Positions 16,318 to 24,053 of a DNA stretch of 64,000 nucleotides are shown piece after piece; positions within the stretch are counted from its first letter, which is position 1, and each line of letters starts with the position of its first letter. The notes under the pieces are model-generated. The model was not told the DNA's origin, searched no databases, and worked only from the letters and a program-made list of their open reading frames with translations. Source of the DNA: a virus; the IMG/VR virus record IMGVR_UViG_3300030044_000014, positions 1-64,000 of that record. One strand, written 5' to 3'. Position numbers and translations under genes: made by a program.

Positions 16318-17115
16318 TCACACCTCACCGAGCATCTTTTTTACCATCTCTTCGTTCTTCTCATAGATGTGTAAGCTGTGCACAGTGTGAGTGTAATGTC
16401 CTTTAGTGAGGTTAGGATACACATCTTTAAGTTCTGCAACCATCTTATCCATGAGACCGCAGAACCACGGAAGGTCGTATACAAGACCCAGAGTGAGATC
16501 GTTCGAGCGCATGACGACAGATAGATGTAACTGGTCGTTGCGGATCAAGAAGTTGCCATGCATCGTGCAAGTCTGATCCTTATTGCCGACCCACTGATGT
16601 TCTGGAAGAGAGAAACGTAGGATAGCCTGACGAGTATCTTTATCAGCAAGAAGAGACTGCTTCGCCCACTCCCAAGGAGTGCGCATAACGTTTTCTTCTA
16701 CTAGGAAGTGCGCAGTTTCTCCGTTTTCGTAGACACCTTCGTGGACAACTGTTTGGCGCTCAAAATGAGATCCGCTTGACTTTTTAGACCAGATAAGATG
16801 GCCGTACGCGCTGTTAACAGTGCCGTCAGGGTTAGCGAGACTGAGCCAAAATTTTGAGGCTCGTCCGAAATCCTCTGCAGAATTCGTGCAGGAATCATAT
16901 AGCTCCACTTCTTTCCGGGTGTATGAAGCAATAGTTTCGTTGCGCTTTGGATCTCGAGTAACGATAGGATCATCAGTAGGTCCCAAAACCCGGAATGAGT
17001 AGTCGAGTACTTCTCTGCAAGGTTGCCCGCGTGGCGCGCTCTTGACGTCAGGGTTGTAGTAGACATCCGCGAGGGTACCGAGATAGGCTTCCGAGACATT
17101 TTTATATACTTTCAT
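16318..17115 (-). CDS. ThyA-family pyrimidine methylase, dCMP-hydroxymethylase-like
   Basis: 265 residues with thymidylate-synthase architecture: PRGQPCRE near residue 28, catalytic Cys183 in QTCTMHGNF, RSND (203-206), and the C-terminal HTVHSLHIYE (243-252). In dTMP synthases the base-reading residue is Asn (PFN); here the aligned segment reads VYD with Asp214, the residue used by T4 dCMP hydroxymethylase to bind cytosine. This points to dCMP as substrate (known family rule; assignment inferred). The phage already encodes ThyX for dTMP. Alternatives are a divergent dUMP methylase or a dCMP C5-methylase. It shares 4 bases with the next ORF's GTG. Confidence 0.75.
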   Translation of the reverse strand: MKVYKNVSEAYLGTLADVYYNPDVKSAPRGQPCREVLDYSFRVLGPTDDPIVTRDPKRNETIASYTRKEVELYDSCTNSAEDFGRASKFWLSLANPDGTVNSAYGHLIWSKKSSGSHFERQTVVHEGVYENGETAHFLVEENVMRTPWEWAKQSLLADKDTRQAILRFSLPEHQWVGNKDQTCTMHGNFLIRNDQLHLSVVMRSNDLTLGLVYDLPWFCGLMDKMVAELKDVYPNLTKGHYTHTVHSLHIYEKNEEMVKKMLGEV

Positions 17116-17141
17116 GCGATCTCCTTACGGAGGCGATTGTA

Positions 17142-17828
17142 CTAATACTCTTTGGTCATTAGTTCTAATTCAGCCGAGTAAATGTTTGAGCGAAGAAGCT
17201 CGACGAAGAATACACTCTGGTGTGACTCAATCTCAAAACCCTTCTTGATGTATTTAGTGAGGCGACGAATGCTAACCCCACGTGGAACGGGATTGAAGCA
17301 GATCTTCTTCTGAGTGCAGTCTTCCATAGAGCCTGCAACTACATAAAGAACACCTAGATTGGGATCGATCGCCATGGAGCAAGCGCGAATGTCAAAACGA
17401 GAGATAAGGTGGGCAGGCGAAGTGTGCTCTACTCCGTAGATCAAGTTTACTTTCTGTGAACCTAGATGACCGTATGCGCACATAGGATTAGTAAAGTCAA
17501 AGTGTGCGGCATTAAGTTTAGCAAACTCCTGAGCAAGTTCTTTGGTCTGGAAGTATAGATCGATATCGTCGTACGTGAGTATGAGTCCAGCTAGCTGTTT
17601 AGCAACGATGCTCATTACGTATGAACCAGAGATAAGTGTGCCAAACGGAAACTTAACTCCGGTGTTTATGTTTATAGAACCTTTGCGCACTTCTACGTTA
17701 GCATCGTAGTCATCCATCAGAAGAGCGCTGCCGAGATGTGACAGTTGCTCTTTATATAGAGCTTCACCCTTTTTGATATCTTGAACAAGAGGAATAAAGA
17801 ACTTAGGGTTGATTAAGAAATCGCTCAT
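17142..17828 (-). CDS. nucleotidyltransferase-like protein (228 aa)
   Basis: Contains GTLISGSYVMSIVAKQL followed by YDDIDLYF, which fits the G-S/G-x(n)-DxD active-site pattern of nucleotidyltransferase-superfamily proteins (here Asp-Ile-Asp). A further region (KICFNPVPRGVSIRRLTKYIKKGFEI) is basic. Homologous phage proteins are of unknown role; candidates include RNA or protein nucleotidylation or a tRNA-related activity. The ATG overlaps the stop of the broken HNH gene upstream. Confidence 0.45.
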   Translation of the reverse strand: MSDFLINPKFFIPLVQDIKKGEALYKEQLSHLGSALLMDDYDANVEVRKGSININTGVKFPFGTLISGSYVMSIVAKQLAGLILTYDDIDLYFQTKELAQEFAKLNAAHFDFTNPMCAYGHLGSQKVNLIYGVEHTSPAHLISRFDIRACSMAIDPNLGVLYVVAGSMEDCTQKKICFNPVPRGVSIRRLTKYIKKGFEIESHQSVFFVELLRSNIYSAELELMTKEY

Positions 17829-18311
17829 GCTTTCTCCAGATATTGAATAGCTCTGATAAGAGTGTTTATATTCTCTTTAGAGTTGCCAATCATCACGTTG
17901 CAATTGAAACATAAAAGCCCTCTCACTTTACCTGTCGTATGACAATGATCAACATGGAACCTAGAACTAAACTCTGATGCATATCTTTCACAGACTCCGC
18001 ATTTGTTGTCTTGAGAATGAAGCAATAGTTCATAGGCCATGATAGCTTCTTTAGGAGATAATTCTGGCCAATACTTAGTTAAGTGGTGACCTTTATTGTT
18101 TCTTTTTTTCTTGTACGGTATTTAAAGATTTCCAATTTGCTTTTAACTTAGAAATAAACTCTGGATTATTTTCACGATAGTTTTTCGAAGTTTGACAAGT
18201 GCATTCGCGACATGAAGGCTCTAAACCATCTTTTGCTTTTTTCTTTTTATTAAAAAGCTTTAAAGGTTTAGGTGTTTTGCACTTTGTACAAACTTTATTT
18301 TTCACTATCAT
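17825..18311 (-). pseudogene. HNH homing endonuclease broken by homopolymer frameshift
   Basis: The start at 18311 (MIVKNKVCTKCKTPKPLKLF, ribosome binding site GGGAGC) encodes the N-terminal zinc motif CxxC...CxxC. The frame stops at 18093 just after a run of seven A's (T-run on the plus strand, 18103-18109). Removing one A joins it to HHLTKYWPELSPKEAI and the HNH half ending at 17825 (CGVCERY, FHVDHCHTTGKVRGLLC, CNVMIGN). The joined protein matches intact relatives at 36056, 51865 and 56702. It may be a real inactivating indel or a homopolymer sequencing error. Confidence 0.8.
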
Positions 18312-18783
18312 GCTCCCACAAAGTCTCCTCAATGTTCGCGTGCCACACACCGTATCCATAACGCTTCTTGGTGAGACGCTTCATCATCTGACCAGTGCGA
18401 TTAAACAAGTGTTGGAACACAAACGTGGATTCCTTGACAGAGCGACCTTCTTTAGTACGGTAGTTAGGATTGTAATTGTAGAGTGCAATACAAACTTCCG
18501 TGCGAAGATGCTGGCGAATATCATTCAAGGACATACCAGTGTTTCCAAGGGAATTATCCCCTTGACCTTTCTTGGTGTTCGCCTCGTTCCAGTTCTTAGC
18601 AACGTTATCGCGGATATACTTTTCGACCATAGGCTCGTACTTAAGAATGTCTTCGTTTGTCAAGGTGCGGTCATACTTGTTAAAGTTCTTAACCGGCTTC
18701 TCGTCATTTTCTTCTTCAGACTCTTCGACTTCTACCCCGAGGTCAATGAGCGTCTCTTCGGTATCAGAATTATCGTTGTTCAC
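18295..18783 (-). CDS. hypothetical protein, possibly sigma-factor-like (162 aa)
   Basis: An acidic N-terminal ~30 residues is followed by a helical domain with ALYNYNPNYRTKEG..VKESTFVFQHLFNRTGQMMKRLTKK. The spacing of 'Y(N/D)P......STFV.....NR...MKRL' recalls region 2 of small phage sigma factors, but the similarity is weak. If correct it would direct phage promoters. Otherwise it is an unknown DNA-associated protein. It overlaps the broken HNH gene start by 17 bp. Confidence 0.4.
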   Translation of the reverse strand: MNNDNSDTEETLIDLGVEVEESEEENDEKPVKNFNKYDRTLTNEDILKYEPMVEKYIRDNVAKNWNEANTKKGQGDNSLGNTGMSLNDIRQHLRTEVCIALYNYNPNYRTKEGRSVKESTFVFQHLFNRTGQMMKRLTKKRYGYGVWHANIEETLWEHDSEK

Positions 18784-19273
18784 TATATTTCTCCTCCATA
18801 GCTGTTAGTAGCGCGATTGCATTGTCCACGTGTGCTTTGCTACCGATATCGGCACGCATGTCGTCGTCTGAGAACGAACGCAAGTATTTATACACAAGTA
18901 CCAGAGTATCGTTGAACTCTGTTGTGTTTGGCATACCTCTGTAGGTCCAGCGGTATAGTTTAGATTGACGCGGGTTCTTCATTCCAATGTTCTTCTCAAT
19001 GAACCGACCGATAGAAGATCGGACGACTTCCATGGCCTCTTGAGCGATTTTGTCGGCATCTACGAGAAATTCTTTCGTGCCCAGATCGAATACCTCTGCG
19101 AAACGGTCCGTGACTATCTCATTGATTACATTGCCTTCTTCGGCAACCGGACGCCACGGATGAACAGGTTCATGGACGTTAAGATCAATACTATCTCCAT
19201 CCGATGAGAATGTCAATCTAAATACTGGACGAGAACGATCAAATGTTTCTGCAACTTCTAATAACTCTTTCAC
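18770..19273 (-). CDS. hypothetical protein (167 aa)
   Basis: Beta-strand N-terminus (PVFRLTFSSDGDSIDLNVHEP) and helical C-terminus (LVLVYKYLRSFSDDDMRADIGSKAHVDNAIALLTAMEEKY). No recognised motif. Overlaps both neighbours by a few bases, so it is co-translated with 18295 and 19270. Confidence 0.55.
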   Translation of the reverse strand: MKELLEVAETFDRSRPVFRLTFSSDGDSIDLNVHEPVHPWRPVAEEGNVINEIVTDRFAEVFDLGTKEFLVDADKIAQEAMEVVRSSIGRFIEKNIGMKNPRQSKLYRWTYRGMPNTTEFNDTLVLVYKYLRSFSDDDMRADIGSKAHVDNAIALLTAMEEKYSEQR

Positions 19274-19986
19274 TTAATCTCCTCCATAGAATAGATTGGG
19301 TCACCTTTGTGAGTCATAACTTTAAGGCGGCAGAAGTTTGCATAGGCACGTGCGTCTCCGTCTTGGATGTAACCGCGGATCCAGCTACCCACTTTATTTG
19401 CTAACTCTGTATCCTTGATCTTCCACTCATTGTCTTTGAAGAGTTGTTTCAGACGGCGAGATAAATATGTGCGCTTCTTATATGTAGAGCGAGTCTTCAT
19501 TCCGTCTTTACAGTTGCCGAGCAACTCCATGATGTCGTTGCAGCGGTTAATGCTGTCAGTATATAGGCTCATGTTGGAGACCATGTCGCATCCCTCTTTC
19601 CCCAGCAGACCCTCGAGCACCTTCTCGTCCATAGTTGTTGCCAACTTAACGAGTGTGATCTTACCGCCACGGATCTCTTTTTTCTCGAAATCCAACTCAA
19701 TTCCTTCGCCGTAAGTTTCTATTTCGAAATTGAATAGGTTGGTTATCGCAGAACGATTGCTATAGCTCATGTAGATCTTAGCTTCGTGTGCGAGAATGTT
19801 AACTACACGGTCAACAGTAAGATTGAGGCTGCATGAGCTTTCCAGGAACTTACAAAAGAGATCGAATGTAATCTCTACTTGATCTGGTAAAGCAGCTAGA
19901 ACATCGTTAAGCTGCGAATCCATTGGCTCGGTCGCTTGCGAGATCCAATCTAACTCTTCGAACTTCTTATCGTCAAATACACCCAT
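19270..19986 (-). CDS. hypothetical protein (238 aa)
   Basis: I place the start at 19986 (MGVFDDKKFEELDW) because GGGAGA lies 6 nt upstream, rather than at an in-frame upstream start at 20007. Mostly helical, with scattered Cys (KFLESSCSLNL, NRCNDIMELLGNC) and a basic helix (YKKRTYLSRRLKQLFKDNEW). Function not recognised. Confidence 0.55.
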   Translation of the reverse strand: MGVFDDKKFEELDWISQATEPMDSQLNDVLAALPDQVEITFDLFCKFLESSCSLNLTVDRVVNILAHEAKIYMSYSNRSAITNLFNFEIETYGEGIELDFEKKEIRGGKITLVKLATTMDEKVLEGLLGKEGCDMVSNMSLYTDSINRCNDIMELLGNCKDGMKTRSTYKKRTYLSRRLKQLFKDNEWKIKDTELANKVGSWIRGYIQDGDARAYANFCRLKVMTHKGDPIYSMEEIK

Positions 19987-20021
19987 ATAAGTTCTCCCTA
20001 CAATCAATTATTGGATCGGAT

Positions 20022-20204
20022 TTACTTACAGTAGTTGGGATCGTCCGTGTATTCTGCTGCACCCCAAGTTTTAGAGGAGATGCAACCTAGATCAAATAGA
20101 AACTCGACGAGTAGCATAAACGCTGCCTCGTCGAGTGCTTCTTCATACTGAACGCCGTCATCTTCGGCGTACCCGGGAGGGTATCTATCACTTAGTTGGG
20201 ACAT
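20022..20204 (-). CDS. small acidic protein (60 aa)
   Basis: Best start is the ATG at 20204 (MSQLSDRYPPGYAEDDG), overlapping the end of the upstream gene by 17 bp; the longer reading would run through that gene in another frame. Acidic helix EEALDEAAFMLLVEFLFDLG in the middle. Function unknown. Confidence 0.5.
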   Translation of the reverse strand: MSQLSDRYPPGYAEDDGVQYEEALDEAAFMLLVEFLFDLGCISSKTWGAAEYTDDPNYCK

Positions 20205-20475
20205 TGAAGCCAGCCGCTTCAGCGGCTTTAATGGATAGATCGCCGCGCGCCTCGTCTGTGCGACGAGTGCGAACGTAAGAGATATGGTCGAAGGTAACAA
20301 ACTTGCCGTCAGGAACGACGATCTTGTAAACTGTTCCTTCTTCGTCTTGGAAGAATCCGTCAATGCCAACTTCAGCTTTGACTTCTTCAATAGCCAACTT
20401 TAAGTTCTCATAGAACTTCTTAACTTCAGCCTTTTGTTTCTCAAGAGCAACGAACTTCTTTTGTGCTTCGGTCAT
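20188..20475 (-). CDS. small coiled-coil/beta protein (95 aa)
   Basis: N-terminal coiled coil (AQKKFVALEKQKAEVKKFYE) and a beta domain (GTVYKIVVPDGKFVTFDHIS) ending in a helical ARGDLSIKAAEAAGF. This layout occurs in short phage accessory proteins of unknown role. An AGTGGAGGC-type ribosome binding site precedes the ATG. Confidence 0.55.
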   Translation of the reverse strand: MTEAQKKFVALEKQKAEVKKFYENLKLAIEEVKAEVGIDGFFQDEEGTVYKIVVPDGKFVTFDHISYVRTRRTDEARGDLSIKAAEAAGFNVPTK

Positions 20476-20492
20476 AGTGCCTCCACTAAATG

Positions 20493-20975
20493 TTACTTAC
20501 GCAAACGTTTTACTTTCTTAATCGGCAGGCGCTTCTTCTTGGCCTTGCCGACCGAAGTAGCTTTCAACTGAACTGCCTTAATGTCTTCTTCCCAGCAGTC
20601 TTCGTCTTTTTCTTGCTTCTCAACAAGTTCTTCCATGTTAACGCCAGCGAGCATACGCTCGAGTGCTGTATCCAGATACAACTGATCGGGCATTTGTTCA
20701 CGAATCTGTTGAATCAGATTTGCAAAGACTTTGTGTGCGCTAGCCGCGCCACGGATAATAACTGAGCATTCTTTTTGTTCAGGCTCACGTCCATTTGACG
20801 AGTTAGCCTGAGTCTGCTCAGGGATATAGATAACAGTGATCTGGAAGTACTTATCAACGACGGTGCGATAGCGACCGCTAGTCGAACGTACTTCATGGTG
20901 TTGAACTTGTTCATCCATAGTGATATGGCTGATCTTGTGGGCCAGGATATATTGGTTCTGAGTAACGATTACCAT
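20493..20975 (-). CDS. hypothetical protein (160 aa), small-family member
   Basis: Starts MVIVTQNQYILAHKISHITMD, similar in form to the following gene's MTIVINETTMLQMDKMQSCMI; both have a beta N-terminal part with ITVIYIPE or LQIKYRTT, then a helix reading HKVFANLIQQIREQM. The C-terminus is very basic (KAKKKRLPIKKVKRLRK). The tandem pair looks like an old duplication. Function unknown. Confidence 0.55.
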   Translation of the reverse strand: MVIVTQNQYILAHKISHITMDEQVQHHEVRSTSGRYRTVVDKYFQITVIYIPEQTQANSSNGREPEQKECSVIIRGAASAHKVFANLIQQIREQMPDQLYLDTALERMLAGVNMEELVEKQEKDEDCWEEDIKAVQLKATSVGKAKKKRLPIKKVKRLRK

Positions 20976-21305
20976 TTACTTACCTTTCAAGACTACATCT
21001 TCGAATGCAGTATCGATATATTTATCGTCATACTTTTGTACCTGAGCGATCACAGACTTTGCAAGCTTGGCGAGTGTAGCGTGATCACTGTGGCTACATT
21101 TCCATAGCCGAGCCCCGCGATCCTCAGTAGTCCTATACTTAATTTGTAATTCGTAGTAAGGCTTTTCTATAGTCTTGTACTGAGGAAATAAGCCAAGAAA
21201 GTCAGAAGTCTTTAGGACCTTTTCTTTCTCTGTAGCTGTAATGATCATGCAAGATTGCATCTTGTCCATCTGGAGCATGGTGGTCTCGTTGATGACAATT
21301 GTCAT
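20976..21305 (-). CDS. hypothetical protein with FEDxVLK tail (109 aa)
   Basis: Beta domain with YYELQIKYRTTEDRGARLW, then a helix and the C-terminal motif DTAFEDVVLKGK. The closing F-E-D/E-x-V/L-L-K motif recurs in 22805, 33304 and 46971. It begins one base after the stop of 20493's frame partner and ends next to it. Function unknown; see findings. Confidence 0.55.
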   Translation of the reverse strand: MTIVINETTMLQMDKMQSCMIITATEKEKVLKTSDFLGLFPQYKTIEKPYYELQIKYRTTEDRGARLWKCSHSDHATLAKLAKSVIAQVQKYDDKYIDTAFEDVVLKGK

Positions 21306-21314
21306 GCTTACTCC

Positions 21315-21836
21315 TTAGTGAGTGGTTCCGCTACCGTCGTCTTTGCCACCCTTATGAACAGTAAACTTACCCACGACGCTAGATTTAGAAGGCGGAGTAG
21401 GTACTGAAGGCTTAGGTGCAACAAGTACCATTTCAGCCATGAAGTCAGACAGGAACATCTCAGTGACTACGCCAGCTGGATCCATAGTGGTAATCTTAGG
21501 ATCATGTCCGTCTGCAAGAATGCTTTTGAGAAGATCGCTCTTCTCTTGTTCGATCTCTTTTATCGCAGAATTAAGAGAGTTCTTGTATTTACCGTCAAGA
21601 CCGTTCTTCTGCGGTTGATCCAGTTGACCGATAAGGTCTAACTGCTCATTGGTCAAATCTTTGACACGCTTCATTCGTTTCTCGATCTCAGAGCGAGTAA
21701 CTTTCTTTGGCTCAGCTGGCTTACCGCTCTTATTTTTAACTGGGCGACTGCCGATATACATGATGGCCGCAACTACGCCAGCTGCACCAGTTAATAATCC
21801 AAGGAAATAGAAAGTTAATGCAGTCACCATAGTCAT
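21315..21836 (-). CDS. N-terminally membrane-anchored coiled-coil protein (173 aa)
   Basis: One hydrophobic segment near the N-terminus (TALTFYFLGLLTGAAGVVAAIMYIG) with a basic cytoplasmic-side flank, then a long charged helix (SEIEKRMKRVKDLTNEQLDLIGQL) and a Pro/Ser-rich tail. Likely inserted in the host inner membrane with a cytoplasmic coiled coil. No known family. It overlaps the stop of the peptide deformylase by 4 bp. Confidence 0.6.
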   Translation of the reverse strand: MTMVTALTFYFLGLLTGAAGVVAAIMYIGSRPVKNKSGKPAEPKKVTRSEIEKRMKRVKDLTNEQLDLIGQLDQPQKNGLDGKYKNSLNSAIKEIEQEKSDLLKSILADGHDPKITTMDPAGVVTEMFLSDFMAEMVLVAPKPSVPTPPSKSSVVGKFTVHKGGKDDGSGTTH

Positions 21837-22336
21837 TTGCTTCTCCCGCGCAATTTTAGATACTTCTTATGCTTGCTGACAACTAGGTTCTTCTTCACCG
21901 GTCCCAGTTGGTCGATGTATAGTTTACCGTTGAGGTGATCGACCTCGTGTTGAACCGCTGCAGCCGTAAACCCTTTATACTCCTGCGTTTGCTCTTCAAA
22001 GTTCTCATCAAGATACTTGAGTGTGAGGACTTGAGCTCGCTCTGTATCAGAGAAGGTTCCAGGAATAGATAGGCAACCTTCTTGGAATGGAAGCATCTCA
22101 CCTATCGCAGTTATCTCAGGGTTGATATAGAGTTTAGATTCATCAGTCTCTAAGTTCTTCAAGATAAAGAATCGCTTAGAGATGCCTACTTGATTTGCTG
22201 CAAGACCTGCGCCTTCAGCCTCATTCATTGTGGTGATCATTTCTGGGACTAGGGACTTAACGTAATCTAACTCTTCACGAGTAACAGGCTCTGTGACCTT
22301 GCGTAGAACAGGGTCAGTCATCATTGCTATCTTCAT
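21833..22336 (-). CDS. def: peptide deformylase
   Basis: 167 residues from the ATG at 22336, chosen for the perfect AGGAGG 6 nt upstream and because the longer reading runs through the upstream gene. All three deformylase motifs are intact: GAGLAANQVG (42-51), EGCLS (86-90) and QHEVDHLNG (129-137; metal ligands Cys88, His130, His134). The enzyme removes formyl groups from nascent N-termini using Fe2+ in the cytoplasm. Phage deformylases occur in several marine and jumbo phages. Here it fits with an initiator-type tRNA (48641) and peptidyl-tRNA hydrolase (32381). Confidence 0.95.
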   Translation of the reverse strand: MKIAMMTDPVLRKVTEPVTREELDYVKSLVPEMITTMNEAEGAGLAANQVGISKRFFILKNLETDESKLYINPEITAIGEMLPFQEGCLSIPGTFSDTERAQVLTLKYLDENFEEQTQEYKGFTAAAVQHEVDHLNGKLYIDQLGPVKKNLVVSKHKKYLKLRGRSK

Positions 22337-22571
22337 CGCAAGCCTCCTGTTTATGTTTATCATCAGGCAGGGCAGGACCATAGTAGAAGATCGGGCTTCC
22401 ACCAGCAATATACTTCTCCTGAGCTCCAGGAAGATGGATCTCCATGTATCCGCGGACAATGTTAAGAACTTCACCCCACTGTAAATCGTGGTCGCAGCAC
22501 ATCTCCATGATGATGTCTTCAAGGTCTAGGGTGATGTCACCCATTGGACGAAGCTTCTTTTTCTTGGGCAT
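22314..22571 (-). CDS. small hypothetical protein (85 aa)
   Basis: Basic N-terminus (MPKKKKLRPMGDI), an aromatic/acidic middle (DHDLQWGEVLNIVRGYMEIHLPG) and an acidic tail. Its 3' end contains the ribosome binding site of the deformylase gene, so the two are coupled. No function recognised. Confidence 0.55.
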   Translation of the reverse strand: MPKKKKLRPMGDITLDLEDIIMEMCCDHDLQWGEVLNIVRGYMEIHLPGAQEKYIAGGSPIFYYGPALPDDKHKQEACDEDSNDD

Positions 22572-22777
22572 TAGACCCTCACGTAGCTGCTATCTTCAGA
22601 GATAACTTCGCCATCTTGCAACAGCTTAACAGTTACACGAAGACGATCTGAGCCGTGCTCTTTAACCTTCTCTAGGTTAACAGAGACTGAGAGTCCAGAT
22701 TTTGGGGATGTAGGGATATTTTCTTGCTCTGCAGCTTGTGCGGGAGCAACGGATTCTTTCTTGCTTTTCTTTGCCAT
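22571..22777 (-). CDS. small hypothetical protein (68 aa)
   Basis: Start chosen at 22777 (MAKKSKKESVAPAQ) with GGAG 6 nt upstream. A Lys/Ala/Gln-rich disordered N-terminus is followed by two or three beta strands (LSVSVNLEKV, DRLRVTVKLLQDGEVISED). Ends in an overlap with the next ATG. Function unknown. Confidence 0.55.
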   Translation of the reverse strand: MAKKSKKESVAPAQAAEQENIPTSPKSGLSVSVNLEKVKEHGSDRLRVTVKLLQDGEVISEDSSYVRV

Positions 22778-22804
22778 GCTTTTCTCCAATATAGAAACTT
22801 ATAC

Positions 22805-23179
22805 TTATTTCTTTAACAAAGCGTCCTCGAAAGCCTCATTGACTCTATTAGGAAAAGCCTTCATGATGGCCTCATTCTGTTTTCGTTCTATTGTGATCGC
22901 TTCAGCGTTGTCTATTAAGTAGCGAATAGCATTTCTTAATCTTTTGATTTTTCGGTGTTTCCACGGGAAGATGGAGGTGTGAAAGTTGTCGCCACTAAGG
23001 TTAGCTATTTCCATAGCAATGGAGTTACGCTCAAAGTCTATCTTCACGTCATAGTAAGAACCTTTGCGGACCTTATATTCGCGATATCCTCCGTAGAAAC
23101 CTAAGTTATCTGCTCCTTTAGCTAAGTCAGATAACACTTCACCTAGAACAATAATGATTTTATCTTCTGCCCACACCAT
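22805..23179 (-). CDS. hypothetical protein with FEDxLLK tail (124 aa)
   Basis: A beta-rich N-terminal part (DVKIDFERNSIAMEIANL), a basic helix (PWKHRKIKRLRNAIRYLIDN) and the end MKAFPNRVNEAFEDALLKK. The helix-plus-tail resembles 42866 (RSYRMFMRLRRDLIARK ... FPTTGTDELFK) and the FEDxVLK group. Suggests a dispersed paralogous family; function unknown. Confidence 0.55.
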   Translation of the reverse strand: MVWAEDKIIIVLGEVLSDLAKGADNLGFYGGYREYKVRKGSYYDVKIDFERNSIAMEIANLSGDNFHTSIFPWKHRKIKRLRNAIRYLIDNAEAITIERKQNEAIMKAFPNRVNEAFEDALLKK

Positions 23180-23211
23180 GGAACCTCTCTTAAAATGAGA
23201 TTATACTTGTG

Positions 23212-23285
23212 TGGCAAACCGCCCAGGAATCGAACCCGGTCTAAGAGGTTTGGAATCTCTTGTGCTACCGTTACACCAGCGGAAT
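23212..23285 (-). tRNA. tRNA-Trp (anticodon CCA)
   Basis: Minus strand cloverleaf with encoded 3' CCA, discriminator G (normal for Trp), T-arm CCGGG-TTCGATT-CCTGG and anticodon loop TTCCAAA giving CCA. The acceptor stem has weak T-T positions in the middle. It reads UGG only, so it would not suppress the UGA in 14355-14597. A 21-codon ORF (23336 downward) runs into it and is probably not a gene. Confidence 0.85.
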
Positions 23286-23332
23286 GTGGTTATCTTTCTC
23301 TTCAACAATGTTAAATACTTCATCGACCATAA

Positions 23333-23482
23333 TCATCTTAGTTCCTCAAGAGCTATGCGCATGTCGGTTTCACGAGTGCGCACGTTGAGTTTATATAGTA
23401 AGCGCAATAGTTGAATTTTGATGCGATTCTGCTTCTCGTAAGCTCGCTTCTCTTTCCAGTAGTCAGACATTGCATCGCTCAT
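23333..23482 (-). CDS. small helical protein (49 aa)
   Basis: MSDAMSDYWKEKRAYEKQNR followed by IKIQLLRLLYKLNVRTRETD; starts 8 bp after the stop of the ParB-like gene and ends just before the tRNA. The LLxLLxKLNxRT helix resembles the C-terminus of 24053 (VLTLLRKLNIRTASG) and parts of 45231 and 61289, so it is likely a truncated or single-helix member of a local small-protein family. Confidence 0.55.
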   Translation of the reverse strand: MSDAMSDYWKEKRAYEKQNRIKIQLLRLLYKLNVRTRETDMRIALEELR

Positions 23483-23489
23483 GGGGTGT

Positions 23490-24053
23490 TTATACTTTCT
23501 TGTATCCCGGAAGTTTCTTGCCTTTTACACGGCAGAGTTTGAGTGCCTTTTCGATGCTGGCACTAGAGAATGGATTAGCGACGGATTTCATGTTCTTCCT
23601 GAGCATCTGTGCCCAGTAGAACTCTGCGAAAGGAATAGTAGACTTGTCGAAGCCACCCAACTCACGTACCATCCAAGCGAGTGAACGGTAAGGGTTATCA
23701 GACATACAGCGGATGTCAGCAGGCAGATCATACGGACTATGGGGACCTTTACCGAAGGCGTCATATAAGAAGACATACTTCATCTTCTTCATCTTTGCCC
23801 AGAATTTCTTCTTGCCCATCTTAGAGTAGTCGGCTTTTACTTCAACCACTACATGACGGTGGCCACATTCCCACATAGCTCTAACATAGTGATGGTGGTC
23901 GATTAGATACATCAATCCACCAGGTCCTACGATGACTGGAACTTTCTTCTCAGAGTTATGTTCTCCGCGTTTTACCTTGGCGATCTTGTCATCAACATCT
24001 TTGAATCCTAGAGAGAACTGGGTAGGTTTTAGATCTAGAAGTAGTTTCTTCAT
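23490..24053 (-). CDS. ParB-like nuclease family protein (ParBc_2 type)
   Basis: 187 residues with the motif order of the putative ParB-like nuclease family: DLKPTQFSLGFKDV, KVPVIVGPGGLMYLIDHHHYVRAMWE, LPADIRCMSDNPYRSLAWMVREL and PFAEFYWAQMLR. It is usually a stand-alone protein in bacteria and phages; biochemical role is unsettled (nuclease or CTP-binding ParB fold). The His-rich IDHHHYVRA stretch is the best candidate active or nucleotide-binding site. Overlaps the upstream gene by one base. Confidence 0.8.
   Translation of the reverse strand: MKKLLLDLKPTQFSLGFKDVDDKIAKVKRGEHNSEKKVPVIVGPGGLMYLIDHHHYVRAMWECGHRHVVVEVKADYSKMGKKKFWAKMKKMKYVFLYDAFGKGPHSPYDLPADIRCMSDNPYRSLAWMVRELGGFDKSTIPFAEFYWAQMLRKNMKSVANPFSSASIEKALKLCRVKGKKLPGYKKV

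Noticed and set aside
18093-18120. Programmed -1 frameshift at A AAA AAG in the HNH gene
   Set aside because: The heptamer is present, but -1 slippage leads to a stop after a few codons; the HNH half needs a +1 shift, so an indel is more likely.
23271-23338. 21-codon minus-strand ORF (MIMVDEVFNIVEEKDNHIPLV-like) running into tRNA-Trp
   Set aside because: Starts by ATGA overlap with 23333 but terminates within the tRNA D-arm; likely a chance continuation.
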